Source: Candidatus Omnitrophota bacterium
Lineage (GTDB): Bacteria; Omnitrophota; Gorgyraeia; Gorgyraeales; Gorgyraeaceae
Direction: 5' to 3'
Assembly: GCA_003485765.1 (NCBI GenBank)
Contig: DNHS01000032.1
Span: forward strand, 6,508 to 35,780
Length of the DNA stretch: 29,273 nt
The stretch's first letter is position 1, and every line of letters starts with the position of its first letter. The notes under the pieces are model-generated. The model made no database searches. It had not been told where the DNA came from and worked only from the letters and a program-made list of their open reading frames with translations. The translations under genes were made by a program, and so were the position numbers. Shown here piece after piece: positions 15,308 to 22,780 of the stretch.

Positions 15308-15668
15308 GATCCACCAATTTTCTTATAGACTCTCTTACCTTTTTTTCCGCCTCTATAAATCTTGCTCTCGTTTCATACATGACGCCTTTTACCCGTTGTA
15401 TTGAATCAATAACTTGCGTTTGCACTATAACATAATCTGAAAATTCAGGCAATCTAAGTTTCATCTTCAGCACAACATCCTTTTCAAATTTTCTGTCAGA
15501 GATAAATAACATCCCATCTTCACTTATATTTTTAGTCTGAGATATGTCAAATTTTAACTCTTCGCTTTTCATGGGCGCATATGAAACAATATAGTTTCCG
15601 CTTATCCTCTTAAATCTTCTCCGCTCAAACCTGACATTGTCAGGCTGGGATTCCTGTTTATTGTCCAA
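15300..15668 (-). CDS. PilZ-domain protein (cyclic-di-GMP receptor)
   Basis: Single-domain PilZ protein with both ligand motifs: RRRFKR (RxxxR) and NISEDG (N/DxSxxG), about 26 residues apart. Such proteins bind cyclic-di-GMP and pass the signal to partners controlling motility or surface polymers. Two starts are possible. ATG 15692 gives 130 residues but overlaps the CCA end of the tRNA gene and lacks a Shine-Dalgarno; TTG 15668, after AAGGCGGTG, gives 122 residues and is preferred here. It is joined by an 8-nt overlap to homoserine dehydrogenase, an unusual neighbour. The partner is unknown. Confidence 0.85.
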   Translation of the reverse strand: MDNKQESQPDNVRFERRRFKRISGNYIVSYAPMKSEELKFDISQTKNISEDGMLFISDRKFEKDVVLKMKLRLPEFSDYVIVQTQVIDSIQRVKGVMYETRARFIEAEKKVRESIRKLVDHV

Positions 15669-15691
15669 GATAACACCGCCTTTTATATTCA

Positions 15692-15768
15692 TGGTCGGGA
15701 CGGCTGGATTCGAACCAGCGGCCCCCTGAACCCCATTCAGGTGCGCTAGCCAACTGCGCCACGCCCCG
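15692..15768 (-). tRNA. tRNA-Pro (anticodon GGG)
   Basis: 77-nt cloverleaf on the minus strand: acceptor CGGGGCG with CGTCCCG, D arm GCGC/GCGC, anticodon stem CCTGA/TCAGG with loop ATGGGGT (anticodon GGG, reading CCC), and T arm GCTGG-TTCGAAT-CCAGC. The discriminator A is followed by an encoded CCA. The acceptor begins with C, as is usual for bacterial tRNA-Pro. The last CCA bases overlap the first possible ATG of the PilZ gene. Confidence 0.97.
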
Positions 15769-15789
15769 AGCTAAATTCCATGCTTAAAA

Positions 15790-15818
15790 ATTATACCATA
15801 TACAGAGCGCGGGTTCAA
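15790..15818 (-). promoter_or_regulatory. Promoter of the tRNA-Pro / PilZ / hom / thrC unit
   Basis: TTGAAC (15813-15818), 17-nt spacer, TATAAT (15790-15795) on the minus strand. It starts about 15-20 nt before the tRNA and just after the gpsA stop. No other promoter is seen before thrC. Confidence 0.75.
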
Positions 15819-15819
15819 A

Positions 15820-16809
15820 TCATTCGGATTTTGGCTCTCTTGTCATTAATTCATTGACTGCTAAAAGAGGAGATTTATTTTCAAATAAAACCGCATGCAC
15901 CTGCTGGGTAATAGGTAATTCTATATTATAAATTTTACCAAGTTTCGCTGCTGCGGCCGAGGTCCATACGCCTTCTATCTCCATGACGCTTTTATTGAGA
16001 AGAAGCTCCGGTTTATTTCCCTTTCCGATCTCTTCGCCAAATCTATGATTTCTGCCTTCTAGACTAACGCAAGTAGTAATCATATCTCCAAGGCCGCTGA
16101 GGCCCTGAAAAGTATCTCTGGAACCGCCCATTGCCAAGCCAAGACGAGTCATTTCTATCAGGCCTCTTGTAAGTATGGCTGCTTTTGTATTTGCCCCGAA
16201 ACCCAGGCCATCCGAAATACCCGATGCAATTGCTATTATATTTTTAAAAGCTCCTCCTAGCTCGACGCCAATCACATCTTTATTGGTATAAACCCTGAAA
16301 CGCTCTGCCCTAAATATGTCGCTAACCTTTCTGGCAAAAATCTCGTCCTCTGAAGCTACTACTACAGCTGTTGGAATTCCGCGGCTAACTTCAGGCGCTA
16401 TGCTTGGCCCGGATAAAACAGCTATCTCTATATCCCCCAATACTTCCTTAGCGATCTCACTCATTCTCTTTAGAGACTTTTCCTCTATGCCTTTTACCAC
16501 GCTTACAAAACCTACCCGCGATTCTTTTAATATTGTCTTATTTTTCGCGATTACATCCCGTAAGAAACGCGATGGGATTGCAAGGGTTATAATATTAGCG
16601 CCTTCGCACGCAGCATATATTTCACTTGTAAGCTGGATACTTTTGGGGATCTTAAAACCAGGTAGAAATTTTTTATTCTCTCCGGCCTTCTTTATAGCTT
16701 CTATATCTTCTTTGAAAACGCCCCAGAGCGATACATCAAACCCTTTATTTTTCAATAAAATGGCTAACGCAGTACCCCAACCGCCATTGCCTAGAACTGT
16801 TATTTTCAA
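15820..16809 (-). CDS. gpsA: NAD(P)-dependent glycerol-3-phosphate dehydrogenase
   Basis: A 329-residue enzyme that makes sn-glycerol-3-phosphate from dihydroxyacetone phosphate for phospholipid synthesis. The nucleotide-binding motif ITVLGNGGWGTALA is at residues 3-16, SGPSIAPEVSRGIPTAVVVA lies near 135-155, and the catalytic region GVELGGAFKNIIAIASGISD holds the active Lys near 189, followed by NTKAAILTRGLIEM. The start is TTG 16809, 6 nt after AGGAG. A good promoter lies just upstream, so this appears to be a single-gene unit. Confidence 0.95.
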   Translation of the reverse strand: MKITVLGNGGWGTALAILLKNKGFDVSLWGVFKEDIEAIKKAGENKKFLPGFKIPKSIQLTSEIYAACEGANIITLAIPSRFLRDVIAKNKTILKESRVGFVSVVKGIEEKSLKRMSEIAKEVLGDIEIAVLSGPSIAPEVSRGIPTAVVVASEDEIFARKVSDIFRAERFRVYTNKDVIGVELGGAFKNIIAIASGISDGLGFGANTKAAILTRGLIEMTRLGLAMGGSRDTFQGLSGLGDMITTCVSLEGRNHRFGEEIGKGNKPELLLNKSVMEIEGVWTSAAAAKLGKIYNIELPITQQVHAVLFENKSPLLAVNELMTREPKSE

Positions 16810-16831
16810 TATAATCTCCTGAATTTATTTA

Positions 16832-16860
16832 AGTTTATCATATGCCGATAAGCTAGTCAA
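16832..16860 (-). promoter_or_regulatory. Promoter of gpsA
   Basis: TTGACT (16855-16860), 17-nt spacer, TAAACT (16832-16837) on the minus strand, with the expected start about 15 nt before the gpsA start codon. Confidence 0.65.
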
Positions 16861-16910
16861 TAGATGATTAGGTGAAGCCCAATTTTTTGAACTATCATTG
16901 TTGGACATAG

Positions 16911-16947
16911 ATCCTTCAGATGCTCCTATTTGTCGCATCTTCAGGAT
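16911..16947. repeat. Palindromic repeat A in the gpsA upstream gap
   Basis: ATCCTTCAGATGC (16911-16923) and GCATCTTCAGGAT (16935-16947) pair as two blocks, ATCCT/AGGAT and AGATGC/GCATCT, around a symmetric 2-nt internal loop, with an 11-nt apical loop. It lies in the roughly 260-nt gap upstream of gpsA. Confidence 0.55.
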
Positions 16948-16953
16948 TAATTC

Positions 16954-16998
16954 GCACTTATCAGTTACGAATTTCAAAGAAATTCGTAACTGATGTGC
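16954..16998. repeat. Long hairpin B in the gpsA upstream gap
   Basis: A perfect 16-bp stem, ATCAGTTACGAATTTC paired across an AAA loop (16960-16994), is extended by GCAC/GTGC with a 2-nt bulge. There is no T-run. It sits between the terminator of the upstream gene and the gpsA promoter. Confidence 0.65.
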
Positions 16999-17007
16999 TC
17001 ATTAAAA

Positions 17008-17043
17008 AACCCCGGCCTTTTAACTATCGAAAAGGCCGGGGTT
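17008..17043 (-). terminator. Intrinsic terminator of the 17.1-17.4 kb gene
   Basis: AACCCCGGCCTTTT (17008-17021) and AAAAGGCCGGGGTT (17030-17043) form a perfect 14-bp GC-rich stem with an 8-nt loop, followed on the minus strand by a run of T (17009-17004). It is the strongest terminator in the window and lies 43 nt after the unknown gene. Confidence 0.9.
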
Positions 17044-17085
17044 ACCAAGGAGTAAAGATTGAAACTATAGAACCACCTCCCTATA

Positions 17086-17445
17086 TTAAGGTTGTGTGTA
17101 CAGAAGATCTATTTCGAAAGAATGCTTAAATGCTACTGAATAAATATCGCAGCCAGACACTGCGTAAAACCTGCCAACAACATCGCATATAAATATGTCT
17201 TTATTAAGTTTTGTATCGCGTTTTTTAATGATAAAGATGTGCCTTTTATTGGCATTCAGGCCAATAGTCTTTTTCCATTCTGCCAGCTCTTCCAGGGTTT
17301 TAAATTCATTACAAGCTCCTAATATATAGGTAGAATGCCTCTCGGTTTTAGTAGTAACCCCATTTTTATCAACTGTTTCAGAGACATAGAGGTCTTTTCT
17401 TTTTTTATCCCCTGAAATTATGTTTTTGAATAATAACTCTCTCAT
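17086..17445 (-). CDS. Unknown small soluble protein
   Basis: 119 residues from ATG 17445, 5 nt after AAGAGG. No family was recognised. The sequence lacks a signal peptide or membrane segment and is mixed alpha/beta by eye: a charged N-terminus (KNIISGDKKRKDLYVSETVD), a Thr/Lys-rich middle (TTKTERHSTYILGACNEF), a helix-like EELAEWKKTIGL, and strand-like HIFIIKKRDT and IFICDVVGRFYAVSG. Three Cys residues do not form a CxxC pair. The gene has its own strong promoter overlapping the lspA end and its own terminator, so it is an independent unit and probably real. Confidence 0.7.
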   Translation of the reverse strand: MRELLFKNIISGDKKRKDLYVSETVDKNGVTTKTERHSTYILGACNEFKTLEELAEWKKTIGLNANKRHIFIIKKRDTKLNKDIFICDVVGRFYAVSGCDIYSVAFKHSFEIDLLYTQP

Positions 17446-17523
17446 TTTGGCCTCTTAATTTAAAACTTTTAAAATCTATTTACTACAAAAGTAAAAAAAA
17501 TAATTTTCCTTTTTCTTACTTAA

Positions 17524-17552
17524 AGTATATCATACGTTTAAATTTTTGTCAA
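17524..17552 (-). promoter_or_regulatory. Promoter of the unknown 119-residue gene
   Basis: TTGACA (17547-17552), 17-nt spacer, TATACT (17524-17529) on the minus strand. The -35 and spacer overlap the last codons of lspA. The expected start is near 17517, leaving a leader of about 70 nt. Confidence 0.78.
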
Positions 17553-18042
17553 ATTTATAAAAAGAAATGATAAGTAATGCGGTTCCTATTGTAATTGAAG
17601 AATCTGCGATATTGAAAACAGGCCATATTCTAACATCAATAAAATCAATAACATACCGCAAGTTAACCCTATCTATTAGATTGCCCAGCGCTCCTGATAT
17701 TATAAGGATCAGGCCGAAATTGCAAAGAAAATTGTCCAGGAATTTGCCATTTCTGATAGCCTTTACAAGAATAGCTCCTATTATTACTACTGCAACTACT
17801 GATACCACAATAAAAAAATAGGCGCCGTTTTTAAAAACCCCAAAAGCTGCGCCTGTATTTTTTACAAACGTGATGTGCAGGATATTCTTTATTATAGGTA
17901 TGGACTGGCCGACGTATAACTTTGAAGAAATAGCTGCCTTGGAAACCTGGTCTATCAATAGGACTAAAAAAATGGAAAGAATGCTTGCGGCGCTACTTAT
18001 TCTTTTCTTCTTTCGACTTGCATTGTATGCAATATTTGGCAT
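17530..18042 (-). CDS. lspA: Lipoprotein signal peptidase (signal peptidase II)
   Basis: Inner-membrane aspartyl protease that removes lipoprotein signal peptides. With ATG 18042 it has 170 residues, the usual size; a TTG at 18102 would give 190 but extends 110 nt into the upstream gene. Four hydrophobic segments are visible (about 17-31, 74-94, 105-119, 148-162). Family motifs are present: DQVSK (31-35), KNTGAAFG (61-68), GNLIDR with catalytic Asp124 and FNIADS with catalytic Asp147. It overlaps the zinc-finger gene by about 50 nt, suggesting coupled translation. The lipoprotein at 10.7-11.3 kb is a likely substrate. Confidence 0.93.
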   Translation of the reverse strand: MPNIAYNASRKKKRISSAASILSIFLVLLIDQVSKAAISSKLYVGQSIPIIKNILHITFVKNTGAAFGVFKNGAYFFIVVSVVAVVIIGAILVKAIRNGKFLDNFLCNFGLILIISGALGNLIDRVNLRYVIDFIDVRIWPVFNIADSSITIGTALLIISFYKFDKNLNV

Positions 18043-18364
18043 ATGGGACGGCATTAAGGCGTTTCTGAGGTATTTTTTTTTCGCAGGAAATACATTTTCC
18101 AAATTTACCTTCTTCTATGCGCTTCAACGCATCATCAATTTCGTATACAATCTCCTGCTCTCCGCCGGCAATATTCAGGCTCAGCTCTCTGTCATAGCTA
18201 TCACTTGCCATATCTGCCATATGGAAACTATATCCGGAAAGATCTCCTGACGATTCCTTCTGGGATTTATGGCTCTCTTTGGCTATATGGCTTATATCGC
18301 CTGCAATGCCTTCTCTCACTTTTATTAGAAGCTTCTTGTATTTTGTCAGCTCTTGTTTCATCAT
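17993..18364 (-). CDS. DksA/TraR-family C4 zinc-finger protein
   Basis: 123 residues. The N-terminal half is helical and charged, as in the coiled-coil of DksA-like proteins; the C-terminal half has a C4 zinc finger, CISC (Cys91, Cys94) and CIQC (Cys112, Cys115), with GKFGKCISCEKKIPQKRL and a NAVPYAKYCIQC segment typical of this family. Such proteins enter the RNA polymerase secondary channel or act as general regulators; true DksA activity also needs an acidic tip that cannot be judged here. The ATG at 18364 overlaps the ileS stop (TAATG). It lies between ileS and lspA. Confidence 0.88.
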   Translation of the reverse strand: MMKQELTKYKKLLIKVREGIAGDISHIAKESHKSQKESSGDLSGYSFHMADMASDSYDRELSLNIAGGEQEIVYEIDDALKRIEEGKFGKCISCEKKIPQKRLNAVPYAKYCIQCKSKEEKNK

Positions 18365-21099
18365 TATATTTTATCTCCCGTTACAACACCAACGCATCTC
18401 TCACAAAGTGTTGGATTGTTCTCATCTTCTCCGACTAACGCGCTCCAGTTCCAACAACGGCTGCATTTTTTACCGTCTGCCTTAGTGACATGGATATCTA
18501 ATTTATCTCCTTTTAGAATCTCTACCTGTGAAACTATAAATATATAACGTAAAGTTTCCTGGTACTTATTTAAAAATTCGTATTCTTCCTTGCCACTCGC
18601 AACAAGCGCCACCTTTGCTTCAAGAGGGCTGCCTATTAATTTAGCGATCCTTTTTTCCTCAAGGGCTTTTAAAACTTCCTCTCTTAAATTTATTAACCGC
18701 TGCCATCTGGCCTCAAGTTCAGGGTCAATTAAATCGTTTTCGACCTTTGGCCAGCCTGCCAGATGCACTGAACCCTCTTTATTAAAATATCCCCATATCT
18801 CTTCTGCTGTAAACGGAGTTATGGGAGCCATAAGTCTGGTAAGAACGCTCAATATTTTATAAAGAACTGTCTGGCCGGATCTCCTCGCCTTTGACCTAGC
18901 TCCAAAAGTATACAACCTATCCTTTAAAATATCAAGATAAAAATTCGACATGTCAAGAATGCAGAATTTATAGGTGAAACTGGTAACTTCATGAAACATA
19001 AAGCGTTCAAAGGAACCAGTTACTTCTTTAAGCACAGAATTCAGCCTGGAAAGAGCATATCTATCAATCTCCAAGAGATCTTTATTGGATATTGAGTCTT
19101 TTTCCGGGTCAAAATCATAGAGATTGCCAAGAAGATATTTTGCAGTATTCCTGAATTTACGATACGCTTCTACGGTACGGTCTAAAATTTCTTCTGAAAT
19201 TCTCACGTCGTCAAAATAAGACGACGAACTCGCCCAGAGCCTCAGGACATCTGCGCCTTTTTTCGAAATCACTTCCTGCGGGCTCACTACATTGCCGGCT
19301 GACTTGGACATCTTTTTGCCAACACCATCCACCACAAAGCCGTGGGTAAGCGCATTTTTAAATGGGGACCTTTTTTCAACTCCCATGCCAATTAAAATAG
19401 AAGTCTGGAACCAGCCTCTATGCTGGTCGCTGCCTTCAAGATATAAATCCGCAGGAAAGCCAAGGTCTTTATTTATTTTTAGAACCCCTTGATGGCTTGC
19501 GCCTGATTCAAACCACACATCAAGGATATCTGTTTCTTTGTTAAATTCTCCATGGCCGCACTTTTTACACTTAAAACCATCTGGCGCAAAAACTTTAGCG
19601 GGTTTTGAAAACCATGAGTCAGAACCAACGGAACCAAAAGTTTCTTCTATCTTTTTCATCACCTCGCCATCTATTATTTCTGAATTACAAGAAGCGCAAT
19701 ATAATATAGGTATAGGCACGCCCCAATAACGCTGCCTGGAAAGGCACCAGTCAGGCCGCAGTTCTATCATGCTGGAAATGCGTTTCTCACCTATATCAGG
19801 CACCCATTTTATCTCTTTTATCTCATTAAGGGTTTTATGCCTGAGGTTGTTTCTATCCACTCCCAGGAACCATTGTTTTGTGGCGCGAAATAAAAGCGGC
19901 GAATGGCAGCGCCAGCAATATGGATACGAATGAGTTGTCTTCAAGGATATTAAAAGCGCCTTTTTATCTGAAAGGATTCTAAGGACAATGTCATTGGCTT
20001 CCAATATCGGCTTACCGGTTATTTCATCAGGAACTTCAAAAGAATCTATTTTTTTAAACCTGCCTTTTTCATCAACAGGCATAATGACTGGCAGATTATA
20101 CTTAAGGCCTACTTCATAGTCTTCTTGGCCATGGCCCGGAGCTATATGAACACAGCCTGTGCCGTCTTCATTTGAAACATAATTCGCCAGGATAACTTTT
20201 GAAGGCCGGTTTAAAAACGGGTGACTGGCAATCAAACCTTGCAAATCTTTACCCTTTACAGTTTTTGTAATATCTCCAGTTACGCCGAGTTTTTTTAACA
20301 CAATTTCCATAAGGTCTTCGGCCAATATCAGAGTGCCAAAGCTATCAGTCTTAACAAATACATATTTCAGATCCGGGTGGACTGCTATCGCTGCGTTTGA
20401 AACTAACGTCCACGGCGTAGTAGTCCATATGAGAAACGCCAGCGGCTCATTTTTTATTTCAAATTTAACATAAATAGACGGTGAAATATGCGCTTCATAT
20501 TCAACTTCAGCTTCTGCGAGAGCGGTTTCACATTTTGCGCACCAGTTTATCGGCTTAAGGCCTCTGTAGATAAAACCATCTTTTGCGAGTTTATTGAAAC
20601 TTGCCACTACTTGCTTTTCGTATTCCGGTTTCAAAGTCAAGTATGGGTTGTCCCAATCGCCAAAAACACCCAGCCTTTCGAATTCAACCTTCTGGATCTC
20701 TACAAATTTCATTGCAAATTCATGGGCCATTTTTCTGAATTTCACCTGGTCCACGTCATGTTTTGTCTTTTTTATATCCTTAAAAAGCTGATGTTCGATC
20801 GGCATACCATGGCAATCCCAGCCAGGGACATAAGGCGCGTCAAAACCTTGCATTGTTTTAAATTTAATAACAATGTCTTTCAAGGTTTTATTCAACGCGT
20901 GGCCTATATGGATATTCCCGTTTGCGTATGGCGGGCCGTCGTGGAGTATGTATCTAAGTTTGCCTTTCTGTTTCTGGCGTATTTTTTGATAGATATCCAT
21001 CTTCTCCCATCTTTCGAGAATGGCAGGCTCTTTATCAGGCAGATTGGCCTTCATTGGAAAATCAGTTTTTGGTAGATTTAAAGTGTTTTTATATTCCAT
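18364..21099 (-). CDS. ileS: Isoleucyl-tRNA synthetase
   Basis: A 911-residue class I synthetase that charges tRNA-Ile. The HIGH signature lies in GPPYANGNIHIGHALNK (residues 64-67), and the KMSKS motif (GKKMSKSAGN) is near residue 596. The editing domain follows the N-terminal Rossmann part (LIWTTTPWTLVSNAAIAVHP near 223-242). GWDCHGMPIEHQ is family-specific. The C-terminus has two Cys pairs (CSRCWNW and CERC, about 880-905), the zinc-binding end of bacterial IleRS. Its ATG directly follows the mtnP stop. No T-box leader is seen; the gene is read from upstream. Confidence 0.97.
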   Translation of the reverse strand: MEYKNTLNLPKTDFPMKANLPDKEPAILERWEKMDIYQKIRQKQKGKLRYILHDGPPYANGNIHIGHALNKTLKDIVIKFKTMQGFDAPYVPGWDCHGMPIEHQLFKDIKKTKHDVDQVKFRKMAHEFAMKFVEIQKVEFERLGVFGDWDNPYLTLKPEYEKQVVASFNKLAKDGFIYRGLKPINWCAKCETALAEAEVEYEAHISPSIYVKFEIKNEPLAFLIWTTTPWTLVSNAAIAVHPDLKYVFVKTDSFGTLILAEDLMEIVLKKLGVTGDITKTVKGKDLQGLIASHPFLNRPSKVILANYVSNEDGTGCVHIAPGHGQEDYEVGLKYNLPVIMPVDEKGRFKKIDSFEVPDEITGKPILEANDIVLRILSDKKALLISLKTTHSYPYCWRCHSPLLFRATKQWFLGVDRNNLRHKTLNEIKEIKWVPDIGEKRISSMIELRPDWCLSRQRYWGVPIPILYCASCNSEIIDGEVMKKIEETFGSVGSDSWFSKPAKVFAPDGFKCKKCGHGEFNKETDILDVWFESGASHQGVLKINKDLGFPADLYLEGSDQHRGWFQTSILIGMGVEKRSPFKNALTHGFVVDGVGKKMSKSAGNVVSPQEVISKKGADVLRLWASSSSYFDDVRISEEILDRTVEAYRKFRNTAKYLLGNLYDFDPEKDSISNKDLLEIDRYALSRLNSVLKEVTGSFERFMFHEVTSFTYKFCILDMSNFYLDILKDRLYTFGARSKARRSGQTVLYKILSVLTRLMAPITPFTAEEIWGYFNKEGSVHLAGWPKVENDLIDPELEARWQRLINLREEVLKALEEKRIAKLIGSPLEAKVALVASGKEEYEFLNKYQETLRYIFIVSQVEILKGDKLDIHVTKADGKKCSRCWNWSALVGEDENNPTLCERCVGVVTGDKI

Positions 21100-21951
21100 T
21101 CACATGTATTTCCCTATAATTATATCCAGCTTTTCTTTTATGCGTTCGGGTATAAGTTTCTTGTCAGTCACTATAGCGTATTTAAGGGCGTCCCTGCAAG
21201 CGCATTTTCTTTCACCTTTAAGCTGGGGTACTATTTCTTTTATCAATTTTTTTGCTGTATCTACATTTTTCAGTAAATTTCCCATTACCATTTCAATGTT
21301 CACTTCTTCCTCATACCAGCAGTCGTAATCAGTTACAAGAGCAATTGTCGCAAAGCACATTTCTGCCTCTCTTGCAAGCCTTGCCTCAGGCATATTGGTC
21401 ATTCCTATAATATCCATGCCCCAGCTTTTGTATAGATGCGACTCTGCCCTTGTAGAAAAAGCTGGGCCTTCCATATTAAGGTATATGCCTTTGTCGCGCA
21501 TTGTAATTCCTGATTTTTTGCCTGTATCGTAAATTATTTTCCTTAGATGGCCGCACACAGGGTCTGCGAAACTTATGTGGACGACTATACCCTGTCCGAA
21601 AAATGTAGTTTTGCGCGCCTGATTGGTCCTGTCTACAAATTGATCAGGAAGCACTATATCCAGAGGCTTTAGTTCTTTTTTAAAACTTCCTACCGCTGAT
21701 ATAGATAGCAGCTGCTCCACGCCAAGTTTTTTCATAGCGTATATATTTGCCCTGTAATTGAGCTCTGTAGGTAAAATCGTATGGCCCCTTTTGTGTCGGG
21801 CGAGAAATACTACCTCCACGCCGTCGAGATTTCCGATAATAAAATTATCGGACGGCTCGCCAAAAGGCGTTTCCATTGTAATTTCCTTTATGTCTTTTAA
21901 TGCATCTATCTGATATAACCCGCTACCGCCAATAATCCCTACCTTAGGCAC
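21100..21951 (-). CDS. mtnP: S-methyl-5'-thioadenosine phosphorylase
   Basis: 283 residues; splits methylthioadenosine with phosphate into adenine and methylthioribose-1-phosphate, in methionine salvage and polyamine by-product removal. GIIGGSGLY at the start, ARHKRGHTILPTELNYRAN (phosphate site), and the MEGPAFSTRAESHLY and GMTNMPEARLAREAEMC regions identify the PNP/MTAP family. The TDYDCW segment carries the Asp that favours 6-aminopurines, which supports MTA over inosine or guanosine. The start is GTG 21951, 5 nt after GGAGG. No other salvage genes lie nearby. Confidence 0.92.
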   Translation of the reverse strand: MPKVGIIGGSGLYQIDALKDIKEITMETPFGEPSDNFIIGNLDGVEVVFLARHKRGHTILPTELNYRANIYAMKKLGVEQLLSISAVGSFKKELKPLDIVLPDQFVDRTNQARKTTFFGQGIVVHISFADPVCGHLRKIIYDTGKKSGITMRDKGIYLNMEGPAFSTRAESHLYKSWGMDIIGMTNMPEARLAREAEMCFATIALVTDYDCWYEEEVNIEMVMGNLLKNVDTAKKLIKEIVPQLKGERKCACRDALKYAIVTDKKLIPERIKEKLDIIIGKYM

Positions 21952-21979
21952 CCCTGCCTCCTTTCTCTAACGCCAATAC

Positions 21980-22020
21980 AACAACTTGACATTTTAACAA
22001 TGTTGATTTGTTAAGTTGTT
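21980..22020 (-). repeat. 41-nt palindrome, copy 5, overlapping the proC stop
   Basis: Its reverse complement matches copies 3 and 4 at 38 of 41 positions. It lies about 9.1 kb from copy 4. The last eight codons of proC (NNLTNQHC) and the stop are encoded within it. It separates proC from mtnP. Confidence 0.85.
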
Positions 22021-22770
22021 GGAACGATAAGCCGCAGCTTTGACAGCTTTTTTTATGATTACTCCCAATTCCCCCCGTTTGAACACCTTCATGGCAGCTT
22101 CGGTGGTGCCGCCTTTGGAGGCAACCTTTTTTATCAGATCTTCTATGGACAAATTTTTGGATTTAATAATCTCTGCTGCGCCGATAAATGTAGCTTTGGC
22201 TAATTTTAAGGCGAGGTCTTCTTTTAAACCTTTTGCCTCAGCTGCTTTGGCCAATAAATACGTGAATAAGAAATAATACGCAGGGCCGCTGCCGCTTACA
22301 GCAGTGACAGCGTCCATCATTTTTTCTTTAACTTCTACAACCTCGCCAAGATTTGAAAAAATCCTGTCCGCTATTTTAAAATCTTCTGCCTTAGCGAATT
22401 TTCCGCGGCTTATGGCAGAAATGCCTTTTCTGACCATGGCAGGCATATTGGGCATAACCCTGATTACCCTTACTCTGCCCAAAACCTTTTCTATAAAGAG
22501 CGTGGTTACGCCTGCGGCTATGGAGATTATGAGCTTTTCTTTTGCGTAAGGCTTTATTTCTTTTAAAACGCCCCTTATATCCTGCGGCTTTACAGCCAGA
22601 ATGATAACATTTGACTGCCTGGCTAAATCAATATTATTATGAGCGATGGAAATATTTTTATATTTAATGCTGCGTAATTTAGATATATCCGAGTCGCTAA
22701 TGAGCACTTTTTCTTTAATGCCTGCCGCTACTATCATTCCCATATTGCCTGCGCCGATGATACTGATCAT
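21994..22770 (-). CDS. proC: Pyrroline-5-carboxylate reductase
   Basis: 258 residues; reduces 1-pyrroline-5-carboxylate to proline with NAD(P)H. The N-terminal dinucleotide motif IGAGNMGM is at 5-12. VILAVKPQDI, VIRVMPNMPAMVRKGISAIS and the C-terminal VSGSGPAYYFLF and SKGGTTEAAMKVF blocks are typical of ProC. The ATG at 22770 follows AGAGGT. The C-terminal tail NNLTNQHC is derived from palindrome copy 5, so the gene probably once ended slightly earlier. It follows ftsA by 10 nt, a position often occupied by ftsZ. Confidence 0.93.
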   Translation of the reverse strand: MISIIGAGNMGMIVAAGIKEKVLISDSDISKLRSIKYKNISIAHNNIDLARQSNVIILAVKPQDIRGVLKEIKPYAKEKLIISIAAGVTTLFIEKVLGRVRVIRVMPNMPAMVRKGISAISRGKFAKAEDFKIADRIFSNLGEVVEVKEKMMDAVTAVSGSGPAYYFLFTYLLAKAAEAKGLKEDLALKLAKATFIGAAEIIKSKNLSIEDLIKKVASKGGTTEAAMKVFKRGELGVIIKKAVKAAAYRSNNLTNQHC

Positions 22771-22780
22771 ATCTTACCTC

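Noticed and set aside
16920..17129. 69-residue open frame on the plus strand
   Set aside because: It runs through two hairpins and a terminator and lacks a Shine-Dalgarno and recognisable protein features.
20488..21075. 195-residue plus-strand open frame
   Set aside because: Antisense to ileS, a certain gene; codon content is a mirror of the coding strand.
21100..21120. T-box leader expected before ileS
   Set aside because: The ileS start directly follows the mtnP stop, leaving no room for a T-box.
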